Shown piece by piece: positions 8,724 through 15,824 of a DNA stretch of 15,824 bases. Numbering within the stretch: the stretch's first letter is position 1; every line of letters starts with the position of its first letter. Position numbers and translations under genes: made by a program. Origin of the DNA: Pseudomonadota bacterium (GTDB taxonomy: Bacteria > Pseudomonadota > Alphaproteobacteria > UBA9655); assembly GCA_021809225.1 (NCBI GenBank), contig JAKBAL010000004.1, forward strand, positions 1-15,824, read 5' to 3'. The notes under the pieces are model-generated. The model was not told the origin of the DNA and did no database searches. It saw only the letters and a list, made by a program, of their open reading frames with translations.

Positions 8724-11700
8724 ATGCGTGATGTAATGAATCTCTTTGGTCCTGTTGCAGGACCTCAGTATTTTGATAATATTAAGATTTCCATTGCAAG
8801 CCCTGAGCAAATTCGCGCTTGGTCATTTGGAGAAATTAAAAAACCAGAGACTATCAATTATCGAACTTTTAAGCCTGAGAGAGATGGCTTGTTTTGTGCC
8901 AGAATTTTTGGTCCCATTAAAGACTATGAATGCTTATGTGGAAAATATAAGCGTATGAAATATAGAGGAATTATCTGTGAGAAGTGTGGTGTTGAAGTCA
9001 CTCTCACGAAAGTTCGTCGAGAGAGAATGGGACATATTGAGCTTGCCTCACCCGTTGCTCATATTTGGTTTACCAAATCTTTGCCCAGTCGCATTGGCCT
9101 CCTTTTAGATTTGATGCTTAAGGACGTTGAAAAAGTTCTTTATTTTGAGAACCATATTGTTCTTGAGCCTGGGTTGACTCCCTTGAAAAAGGGCCAGCTT
9201 CTTAGTGAAGAAGAATTCTATAAAGCGCAAGATGATTATGGCGTAGATGCTTTTGATGCGAAAATTGGCGCTGAAGCTTTACGTGATATGCTTAAAGCCA
9301 TTGATCTTGAAACTGAGCAACAGCATCTTCGTGAGGCTTTGTTTGAAACCAAATCTGAGTTAAAGCGAAAAAAATACGTTAAACGTTTAAAACTTGTAGA
9401 AGCTTTCATTCACTCAGGAGGTCGACCTGAATGGATGGTTTTGGAAGTTATTCCGGTTATTCCGCCAGAAATTCGTCCCTTGGTTCCATTAGATGGAGGA
9501 CGTTTTGCGACGTCTGACCTCAATGATCTTTATCGTCGTGTGATTAATCGCAATAACCGTCTCAAGCGGCTCATCGAACTTCGTGCTCCTGATATTATCG
9601 TCCGAAACGAAAAAAGAATGTTGCAAGAGTCTGTTGATGCTCTTTTTGATAATGGACGAAGGGGACGGGTGATTACAGGAACGAACCGTCGTCCTTTGAA
9701 GTCACTATCGGATATGTTAAAGGGAAAGCAAGGTCGATTCCGTCAAAACCTTTTAGGCAAGCGCGTTGATTACTCTGGACGTTCTGTCATTGTGGTTGGA
9801 CCAGAACTTAAGCTTCATCAATGTGGTTTGCCAAAGAAAATGGCTCTCGAGCTATTTAAACCTTTTATTTATTCACGTCTTGAGCGTTATGGTCTTGCAA
9901 ATACAATAAAAGCTGCCAAGCGTATGGTTGAAAAAGAACGACCTGAAGTATGGGATATTTTAGAAGAAGTGATTCGTGAACATCCTGTCTTGCTCAATCG
10001 AGCTCCCACCCTGCATCGCCTGGGAATTCAAGCGTTTGAGCCAATTCTTGTGGAAGGTAAGGCAATTCAGCTTCATCCCCTTGTTTGTACAGCCTATAAT
10101 GCTGATTTTGATGGCGACCAAATGGCTGTTCATGTGCCGTTGTCTTTGGAATCGCAACTTGAGTCTCGCGTTTTGATGATGTCCACAAATAACATTCTTC
10201 ATCCTGCGAATGGCAAGCCCATAATAACCCCCTCAAAAGATATCGTCCTCGGTCTTTACTATTTGACTATAGATCGGGCGGGAGAATTAGGAGAGGGGGC
10301 AAGTTTTTCCTCGATTGAAGAGATTGAACATGCCCTTTTTCAGAAGACAGTTTCGCTTCATGCGAACATTACTGCAAGATATGAAGCAGTCGATGATAAT
10401 GGTCAGAAAGTATTTTATCGGACGCAAACAACCCCAGGAAGGATGCTTCTTTGGGAAATTATGCCAAAACATGTAGGTGTGAAGTTTGAGGTTATTAACC
10501 AACTTTTGACATCAACGGAAGCTTCAAAGCTTGTGGATATGGTTTATCGGACATGTGGCCAAAAAGATGCGGTTATTTTTTCTGATCACTTAATGGGACT
10601 TGGCTTTCGTTATGCAACAATATCCGGTATTTCTTTTGGAAAAGATGATTTGGTTGTTCCGGAAGAAAAGAAAAAACTTGTTGCTGATACCCGTGAGAAA
10701 ATTGGTGAATTCCAGCAGCAATATATGGATGGATTGATCACAAATGGTGAACGGTATAACAAAGTAACGGATGCTTGGACTAAATGTACAGAGCAGGTTG
10801 CTGAAGCTATGATGAAAAAAATCTCTGAAATTAAGCCAGGAGAGCCTATAAATTCAGTTTACATGATGGCTCATTCGCGGGCTCGTGGTTCTGCTGCGCA
10901 AATGCGCCAACTTGCAGCTATGAGAGGGTTGATAGCCAAAACTTCAGGTGAAATTATTGAAACCCCAATTATTTCAAACTTTAAGGAAGGTCTCAACGTT
11001 TTAGAGTATTTTAATTCTGCTCACGGAGCTCGCAAAGGATTAACGGATATTGCTTTAAAAACAGCTAACTCTGGTTATTTAACGCGTCGTCTTGTGGATG
11101 TAGCTCAAGATTGTATTATTATTGAGTATGATTGCGGAACGGAAAATGGATTAAGTGTTCGGGCTGTTGTTGAAGGAGGAGAGGTCATTACACCCCTCGG
11201 GGATCGAATTCTAGGACGCACGACAGCTATTGATGTTGTTGATCTTGTTGCTAATAAAACAATTATCCCAGCAGGAACGCTTATTGAAGAAGCTCACGTT
11301 GAAGCTCTTGAAAAAACAAGCGTTGATGAGATCTTAATTCGCTCTGTCTTGACGTGTCAAACAAAGGATGGAATTTGTTCTAAGTGTTATGGGCGTGATT
11401 TGGCTCGTGGAACTCCTGTGAATATTGGAGAGGCTGTAGGAGTTATTGCTGCCCAATCTATCGGTGAACCTGGCACACAGTTAACTATGCGGACTTTCCA
11501 TATCGGAGGAGCTGCCCAGCTTGCTGTGGAGCAGTCTAGTATTGAGGCGTTTGTTGAAGGGACCATTGCCATTAAAAATAGCAGTGTTGTCAAAAATAGT
11601 AGCGGTGATAACATTGTGATGAGCCGATATTCAGAACTGTGTATCATGGATACGGCAAAACAAGAACGAGCACGCTATAAGCTAGCTTATGGCTCGCGTC

Positions 11701-12899
11701 TTCTTGTGGATGAAGGGGAACAAGTAAAGCTTGGTCAAAAGCTTGTTGATTGGGATCCTTATACGCTGCCTATTATTTCTGAGGTCAGTGGAACTGTCCA
11801 CTATGTTGATTTAGTTGAAAGTCTTTCAATACGTGAAAGTGTGGATGAATCCACGGGTTTGACAAAGCGTGTCGTTGCTGATTGGAAGCAATATACAAGA
11901 GCGGCTGAACTTAAACCGCGGCTCGTGTTAAGGGACAAGCAAGGAAATCCTCTTTTATTCGCTAATGGTGCTGAGGCGCGCTACTTCTTGTCAGTGGATG
12001 CCGTTTTAGTTGTTGAAAATAATACTGAGATTCAGGCAGGTGACGTGTTGGCGCGTATTCCACGTGAGTCTACGAAATCCCGTGATATCACAGGAGGGTT
12101 GCCACGGGTGGCTGAGCTCTTTGAAGCTCGTCGACCTAAAGACGCTGCGATTATAAGCGAGTTTGATGGAAGGATTGAGTTTGGTAAGGATCATAAAACA
12201 AAACGTCGTGTGAATGTTATTCCTGATGATGAGCTTGTTCAACCTATTGAATACTTAATTCCGAAAGGAAAGCATGTTGCTGTCCAAGAAGGAGAGAAAG
12301 TTAAGCGTGGCGATATTATTATGGATGGGAATAAGGTTCCTCATGATATCTTACGTATTCTTGGTGTTGAAGCACTTGCAAGCTACCTTATCAATGAAAT
12401 CCAAGAGGTCTACCGTCTACAAGGAGTTCCGATTAACGATAAACATATTGAAGTTATCGTTCGGCAAATGATGCAGAAAGTTGAAATTACGGATCCGGGG
12501 GAGACAACATTCCTGTTAGGCGAACAAGTGGATAAACAAGAATTTGAAGCGGAAAACATGCAGGCGATTGCAGAGGGGCGTCGCCCAGCTCAATTCCATG
12601 CTGTTCTTCAAGGTATTACGAAAGCCTCCTTGCAGACCCGATCATTCTTCTCTGCAGCCTCTTTCCAAGAAACAACGCGTGTGCTTACAGAAGCCGCTGT
12701 TGCAGGTAAAGTGGATGAGTTAAAGGGATTAAAGGAAAACATTATTGTGGGTCGCTTGATTCCCGTTGGAACAGGTAGCGTTGTGAATCGATTAAAACAG
12801 ATTGCCTCTGAAAGAGATACTGAAATTCAGGTTGCGAAGATGTCAAGGCAAGCAATTCTTGCGCCCCAGCAACAAGATGAGCAAGAGGTGCATCTATAA
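8724..12899 (+). CDS. rpoC: DNA-directed RNA polymerase subunit beta'
   Basis: RpoC carries the catalytic magnesium site, clamp and trigger loop of RNA polymerase. The ATG at 8724 has AGGAG six bases upstream. The 1391-residue product is of normal length. The N-terminal zinc site is C70, C72, C85 and C88. The active-site motif NADFDGDQ has magnesium-binding D461, D463 and D465. The second zinc site is C804, C878, C885 and C888, with the same spacing as E. coli 814/888/895/898. The trigger loop carries MRTFHIGG with H926. The C-terminus contains the conserved [15 protein letters not shown] and [11 protein letters not shown] blocks, then a short lineage-specific tail rich in Gln and Glu. It is co-transcribed with rpoB, and a 216-base spacer separates it from rpsL. 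Confidence 0.99.
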   Translation: MRDVMNLFGPVAGPQYFDNIKISIASPEQIRAWSFGEIKKPETINYRTFKPERDGLFCARIFGPIKDYECLCGKYKRMKYRGIICEKCGVEVTLTKVRRERMGHIELASPVAHIWFTKSLPSRIGLLLDLMLKDVEKVLYFENHIVLEPGLTPLKKGQLLSEEEFYKAQDDYGVDAFDAKIGAEALRDMLKAIDLETEQQHLREALFETKSELKRKKYVKRLKLVEAFIHSGGRPEWMVLEVIPVIPPEIRPLVPLDGGRFATSDLNDLYRRVINRNNRLKRLIELRAPDIIVRNEKRMLQESVDALFDNGRRGRVITGTNRRPLKSLSDMLKGKQGRFRQNLLGKRVDYSGRSVIVVGPELKLHQCGLPKKMALELFKPFIYSRLERYGLANTIKAAKRMVEKERPEVWDILEEVIREHPVLLNRAPTLHRLGIQAFEPILVEGKAIQLHPLVCTAYNADFDGDQMAVHVPLSLESQLESRVLMMSTNNILHPANGKPIITPSKDIVLGLYYLTIDRAGELGEGASFSSIEEIEHALFQKTVSLHANITARYEAVDDNGQKVFYRTQTTPGRMLLWEIMPKHVGVKFEVINQLLTSTEASKLVDMVYRTCGQKDAVIFSDHLMGLGFRYATISGISFGKDDLVVPEEKKKLVADTREKIGEFQQQYMDGLITNGERYNKVTDAWTKCTEQVAEAMMKKISEIKPGEPINSVYMMAHSRARGSAAQMRQLAAMRGLIAKTSGEIIETPIISNFKEGLNVLEYFNSAHGARKGLTDIALKTANSGYLTRRLVDVAQDCIIIEYDCGTENGLSVRAVVEGGEVITPLGDRILGRTTAIDVVDLVANKTIIPAGTLIEEAHVEALEKTSVDEILIRSVLTCQTKDGICSKCYGRDLARGTPVNIGEAVGVIAAQSIGEPGTQLTMRTFHIGGAAQLAVEQSSIEAFVEGTIAIKNSSVVKNSSGDNIVMSRYSELCIMDTAKQERARYKLAYGSRLLVDEGEQVKLGQKLVDWDPYTLPIISEVSGTVHYVDLVESLSIRESVDESTGLTKRVVADWKQYTRAAELKPRLVLRDKQGNPLLFANGAEARYFLSVDAVLVVENNTEIQAGDVLARIPRESTKSRDITGGLPRVAELFEARRPKDAAIISEFDGRIEFGKDHKTKRRVNVIPDDELVQPIEYLIPKGKHVAVQEGEKVKRGDIIMDGNKVPHDILRILGVEALASYLINEIQEVYRLQGVPINDKHIEVIVRQMMQKVEITDPGETTFLLGEQVDKQEFEAENMQAIAEGRRPAQFHAVLQGITKASLQTRSFFSAASFQETTRVLTEAAVAGKVDELKGLKENIIVGRLIPVGTGSVVNRLKQIASERDTEIQVAKMSRQAILAPQQQDEQEVHL

Positions 12900-12930
12900 G
12901 TCTCTTTAACAAAAGTGAAGACAAGACTTG

Positions 12931-12973
12931 ACTCTGAGTGATGGTCCGATTAAAGTTCGCCATCATTAAGAGT
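12931..12973 (+). other. Extended hairpin in the rpoC-rpsL spacer
   Basis: Nested pairing is ACTCT (12931-12935)/AGAGT (12969-12973), TGATGG (12939-12944)/CCATCA (12960-12965), and CGA (12947-12949)/TCG (12957-12959), with a 3x3 internal loop and a two-base bulge. A separate small stem TAGAC/GTCTA occupies 12980-12994. No T tract follows directly. The remainder of the spacer (12995-13115) holds a nine-base T run at 13046-13054 but no convincing promoter. The spacer may contain processing or attenuation elements dividing the rif and str parts; this is inference. Confidence 0.5.
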
Positions 12974-13115
12974 TGGTGGTAGACGATCAGTCTAGACGCA
13001 GCTTTAAGGATTGACTCGAAAGAACGACATATTTCAAGGAGTAAGTTTTTTTTTGCTCTAATTTGTGTCCTCTTGTAGTTTATTGTGAGATAAAATTTGA
13101 AAGGAAATGGTTTTA

Positions 13116-13487
13116 ATGCCGACGATTAATCAGTTGATCAGAAAGCCACGACAGGATAAAGAAGTGCGGAATACGGTTCCGGCCTTGCAAGGAAATCCTC
13201 AAAAGCGTGGTGTATGTACTCGGGTCATGACAACAACACCAAAGAAGCCAAACTCAGCTTTGCGTAAGGTAGCACGTGTGCGTTTGACAAATGGTTATGA
13301 AGTAACGGGCTATATTCCTGGTGAAGGGCACAACCTTCAAGAGCACTCGGTAGTTCTGATTCGTGGAGGTCGTGTGCGTGACTTGCCAGGTGTTCGTTAT
13401 CATATTATTCGTGGTACGCTTGATACGCAGGGTGTTCAAAAAAGACGCCAAGGGCGTTCTAAGTATGGCGCGAAGCGTCCGAAGTAG
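13116..13487 (+). CDS. rpsL: 30S ribosomal protein S12, with Arg at the streptomycin position 88
   Basis: S12 lines the decoding centre and controls tRNA selection accuracy. The start is placed at ATG 13116, about ten bases after AAGGA (13101-13105), giving [13 protein letters not shown] and 123 residues, the family norm. The in-frame ATG at 13107 is only one base from that site and would add three residues foreign to the family. The conserved loops are TTTPKKPNS with K43 retained and [13 protein letters not shown]. In the second, residue 88 is Arg (CGT at 13377-13379), where E. coli and most bacteria have Lys. Asp89, the site that RimO methylthiolates in E. coli, is kept. rpsG follows 11 bases after the stop. 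Confidence 0.98.
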   Translation: MPTINQLIRKPRQDKEVRNTVPALQGNPQKRGVCTRVMTTTPKKPNSALRKVARVRLTNGYEVTGYIPGEGHNLQEHSVVLIRGGRVRDLPGVRYHIIRGTLDTQGVQKRRQGRSKYGAKRPK

Positions 13488-13498
13488 GAGAAGAGAAA

Positions 13499-13969
13499 AT
13501 GTCAAGAAGACACGCCGCTGAAAAAAGACCTGTAATGCCGGACGCCAAGTATGGTGATACTGTTTTATCAAAGTTTATGAGTTGTTTGATGTATGAAGGC
13601 AAAAGGTCAATTGCTGAAGGCATCGTTTATGGTGCTTTGGATCAGGTTAAAATAAAGTCATCTCAAGATTCCTTGCAAGTTTTCCATGAAGCTCTTGATA
13701 ATGTGAGGCCTAGTGTTGAAGTGCGTTCTCGTCGTGTAGGTGGAGCGACCTACCAGGTGCCCGTAGAAGTTCGTACAGAGCGGGCTCAGGCTTTAGGTAT
13801 ACGTTGGATTATCAATAGTGCTCGCAATCGTTCGGAAACAACAATGACAGCTCGTTTGGCCTCTGAATTGATGGATGCTGCGAATAATCGAGGAAGTGCC
13901 GTAAAAAAGCGCGAAGATACACACAAGATGGCTGAGGCAAACAAAGCTTTCTCCCACTTTAGATGGTAG
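13499..13969 (+). CDS. rpsG: 30S ribosomal protein S7
   Basis: S7 nucleates assembly of the 30S head by binding the 3' domain of 16S rRNA, and its hairpin touches the E-site tRNA. The 156-residue product begins [10 protein letters not shown] and has the family signature from [12 protein letters not shown] (about 81-92), the conserved helix [17 protein letters not shown], and the C-terminal [25 protein letters not shown] overlaps the rpsL stop codon, eight bases before the ATG, so translation is coupled to rpsL. fusA starts 13 bases after its stop, the standard str operon order. Confidence 0.98.
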   Translation: MSRRHAAEKRPVMPDAKYGDTVLSKFMSCLMYEGKRSIAEGIVYGALDQVKIKSSQDSLQVFHEALDNVRPSVEVRSRRVGGATYQVPVEVRTERAQALGIRWIINSARNRSETTMTARLASELMDAANNRGSAVKKREDTHKMAEANKAFSHFRW

Positions 13970-13982
13970 AGAAGAGAAACTC

Positions 13983-15824
13983 ATGGCACGCTTAACTCCT
14001 CTTAATCACTATCGTAATATTGGCATCATGGCCCATATTGATGCTGGGAAAACAACGACAACGGAACGTGTTCTGTATTACACTGGCAAGTCTCATAAAA
14101 TCGGTGAAGTCCATGAAGGCGCTGCAACGATGGACTGGATGGAGCAAGAGCAGGAACGTGGAATTACGATCACGTCCGCTGCGACGACTTGCTTTTGGAA
14201 AGACTACCGCATCAATATTATAGATACACCTGGTCACGTTGACTTTACTATTGAAGTTGAACGGTCTTTGCGCGTTCTAGATGGCGCAGTGGCTGTTTTT
14301 GATAGCGTTGCCGGGGTAGAACCTCAGTCAGAAACGGTTTGGCGTCAAGCTGATAAGTATCATGTTCCCCGAATTTGTTTTGTGAACAAGATGGATCGAA
14401 TCGGGGCTAACTTTTTCCGTACCGTTGATATGATCATTGATCGTCTGGGGGCGCATCCTTTAGTCATTCACTTGCCAATTGGAACGGAAGCAGACTTTGT
14501 TGGTCTTGTAGATCTGATTAAGATGAAGGCTGTTCGTTGGAAAGATGAAGCAATGGGAGCTGAGTTTGTTCTGGAAGACATTCCAGACGACTTAAAAGCA
14601 CAGGCAGCAGAGTATCGTGCCAAACTCATTGAAACGGCAGTTGAGCAAGATGATGTGGCACTTGAGGCATACCTGAATGGGGAAGAGCCTAATGAAGAAA
14701 CTTTAAAAAAGTGCATTCGAAAAGGCACAGTAACGGCAAAATTTGTCCCCGTTTTGTGTGGGTCAGCCTTTAAAAACAAAGGTGTTCAGCCTCTTCTCGA
14801 TGCAGTTGTTGATTTTCTTCCTTCGCCTTTAGATATTGGGGCGGTTAAAGGGGAGTCTTTGGAAGGTGATACGCATTTAGAGCGTAAACCATCAGATGAT
14901 GAGCCTGTATGCGGGTTAGCCTTTAAAATTATGACAGATCCTTTCGTTGGGTCTTTGACATTCGTACGTATATATTCTGGGATTTTGACTTCAGGGTCTT
15001 ATATATTGAATTCAGTAAAGGATGAAAAAGAACGTGTAGGGCGTATGCTGTTGATGCATGCAAACTCGCGTGAAGATATCAAGGAAGCGCGAACAGGGGA
15101 TATTGTAGCCTTGTGTGGGTTGAAAAATACCACCACGGGAGACACCATTTGCGATTCAGTAAAACCAGTTGTGCTTGAGCGAATGATTTTTCCTGAGCCT
15201 GTGATTGAGGTTGCCGTTGAGCCTAAAACAAAGGCCGATCAAGAAAAAATGGGATTAGCGTTATCTCGTCTTGCTGCTGAAGATCCTTCTTTTCGGGTGA
15301 CGACAGACTATGAGTCTGGACAAACAATTATTAAGGGAATGGGTGAGCTTCATCTCGACATTATTGTAGACCGCATGCGTCGTGAATTTAAAGTTGAGGC
15401 GAATGTTGGGGCTCCGCAAGTGGCTTATCGTGAAACCATCACAAAATCTGCAGAAGTCGATTATACGCATAAGAAGCAAACAGGAGGAGCAGGGCAATTT
15501 GCACGCATTAAGTTGCGATTTGAACCTCTTGAACCAGGACAAGGTTATGTTTTTGTGAACTCTATTGTTGGTGGATCTGTTCCAAAGGAATATATTCCTG
15601 GTGTTGAAAAAGGATTGCTACAATCAAGTCAGACAGGTGTGATTGCGGGCTTCCCCATGATTGACTATAAGGTTACCCTTTTTGATGGAGCTTACCACGA
15701 TGTTGACTCCAGTGTGCTTGCTTTCGAAATTGCCTCTAGAGCGGCTTTTCGCGAAGGTGTTCCTAAGGCTGACCCTAGGCTGCTTGAACCTATCATGAAG
15801 GTTGAGGTTGTAACACCGGAAGAG
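13983..15824 (+). CDS. fusA: Translation elongation factor EF-G, 3'-truncated by window edge
   Basis: EF-G is the GTPase that drives translocation and, with RRF, ribosome recycling. The frame runs without a stop from ATG 13983 to the last base, 614 codons; family length near 690-705 means roughly 80 C-terminal codons are missing. The GTPase motifs are in order: AHIDAGKT (17-24), RGITIT, DTPGH (81-85), NKMD (135-138) and GSAFKNKG. Domain 2, domain 3 with GMGELHLDI, and most of domain 4 with [10 protein letters not shown] and the [15 protein letters not shown] segment follow. The ribosome-binding site is a weak purine run (GAGAAGAG) after the rpsG stop, suggesting coupling to rpsG. In most bacteria a second tuf copy would follow; that lies outside the window. 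Confidence 0.99.
   Translation, partial: MARLTPLNHYRNIGIMAHIDAGKTTTTERVLYYTGKSHKIGEVHEGAATMDWMEQEQERGITITSAATTCFWKDYRINIIDTPGHVDFTIEVERSLRVLDGAVAVFDSVAGVEPQSETVWRQADKYHVPRICFVNKMDRIGANFFRTVDMIIDRLGAHPLVIHLPIGTEADFVGLVDLIKMKAVRWKDEAMGAEFVLEDIPDDLKAQAAEYRAKLIETAVEQDDVALEAYLNGEEPNEETLKKCIRKGTVTAKFVPVLCGSAFKNKGVQPLLDAVVDFLPSPLDIGAVKGESLEGDTHLERKPSDDEPVCGLAFKIMTDPFVGSLTFVRIYSGILTSGSYILNSVKDEKERVGRMLLMHANSREDIKEARTGDIVALCGLKNTTTGDTICDSVKPVVLERMIFPEPVIEVAVEPKTKADQEKMGLALSRLAAEDPSFRVTTDYESGQTIIKGMGELHLDIIVDRMRREFKVEANVGAPQVAYRETITKSAEVDYTHKKQTGGAGQFARIKLRFEPLEPGQGYVFVNSIVGGSVPKEYIPGVEKGLLQSSQTGVIAGFPMIDYKVTLFDGAYHDVDSSVLAFEIASRAAFREGVPKADPRLLEPIMKVEVVTPEE

Noticed and set aside
12928..12956. TTGACT-17-TAAAGT promoter downstream of rpoC
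   Set aside because: The -10 match is poor and the boxes lie inside the extended hairpin; it is a weak candidate without transcript data. The second TTGACT at 13011 has no -10 partner at proper spacing.
13014..13054. Intrinsic terminator ending in the nine-base T run after rpoC
   Set aside because: The only stem before the T run (ACTCGAAA with TTTC-AAG-GAGT) has a three-base bulge and weak pairing, so I do not call it a terminator.
13036..13060. Small gene behind AAGGAG at 13036
   Set aside because: No usable start codon with a following open frame occurs at proper spacing; the sequence runs into T residues.
13107..13115. ATG at 13107 as the rpsL start
   Set aside because: It lies one base from the Shine-Dalgarno sequence; ATG 13116 has proper spacing and yields the canonical MPTINQL N-terminus.

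Overview
This window is a core information-processing locus from an alphaproteobacterium: the end of one tuf gene, tRNA-Trp, and the joined rif (secE-nusG-rplKAJL-rpoBC) and str (rpsL-rpsG-fusA) clusters. All genes are on the + strand. The protein sequences (EF-Tu, SecE, L10, RpoB, RpoC, S12) read as alphaproteobacterial. The base composition is moderately AT-rich and most genes prefer T-ending codons, which would suit a host-associated or reduced-genome lineage such as Holosporales or a relative. That placement is a guess; the sequence alone does not fix family or genus.

Layout: 1-945 is tuf without its first ~81 codons. 946-1114 is a spacer with no confident element. tRNA-Trp(CCA) lies at 1115-1191. 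secE and nusG (1253-1994) couple protein export and transcription elongation. rplK-rplA (2066-3194) encode L11 and L1 and are preceded by a probable L1-binding operator. A 223-nt leader (3195-3417) carries tandem hairpins, an L10-type leader fold, a terminator-like hairpin and a 9-bp hairpin next to the rplJ ribosome-binding site. rplJ-rplL (3418-4345) encode the L10(L12)4 stalk. A 131-nt spacer with a terminator-like attenuator leads into rpoB and rpoC (4477-12899). A 216-nt structured spacer separates rpoC from rpsL-rpsG-fusA (13116 onward), and fusA runs off the right edge.

The genes work together as the translation elongation and RNA polymerase supply unit: ribosomal stalk and factor-binding proteins, the two catalytic RNAP subunits, the decoding protein S12 and the S7 head protein, and the GTPases EF-Tu and EF-G. 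The RNA structures in the spacers are where supply of ribosomal proteins and polymerase would be balanced.

No mobile element, CRISPR array, phage gene or unknown protein-coding system is visible. This is an ordinary, highly conserved locus. The points most worth a second look are the anomalous codon usage of tuf with an apparent switch near its 3' end, arginine at the streptomycin-resistance position 88 of S12, and the unusual rplJ start region: a TTG start overlapped by a seven-codon out-of-frame mini-ORF behind a strong hairpin.
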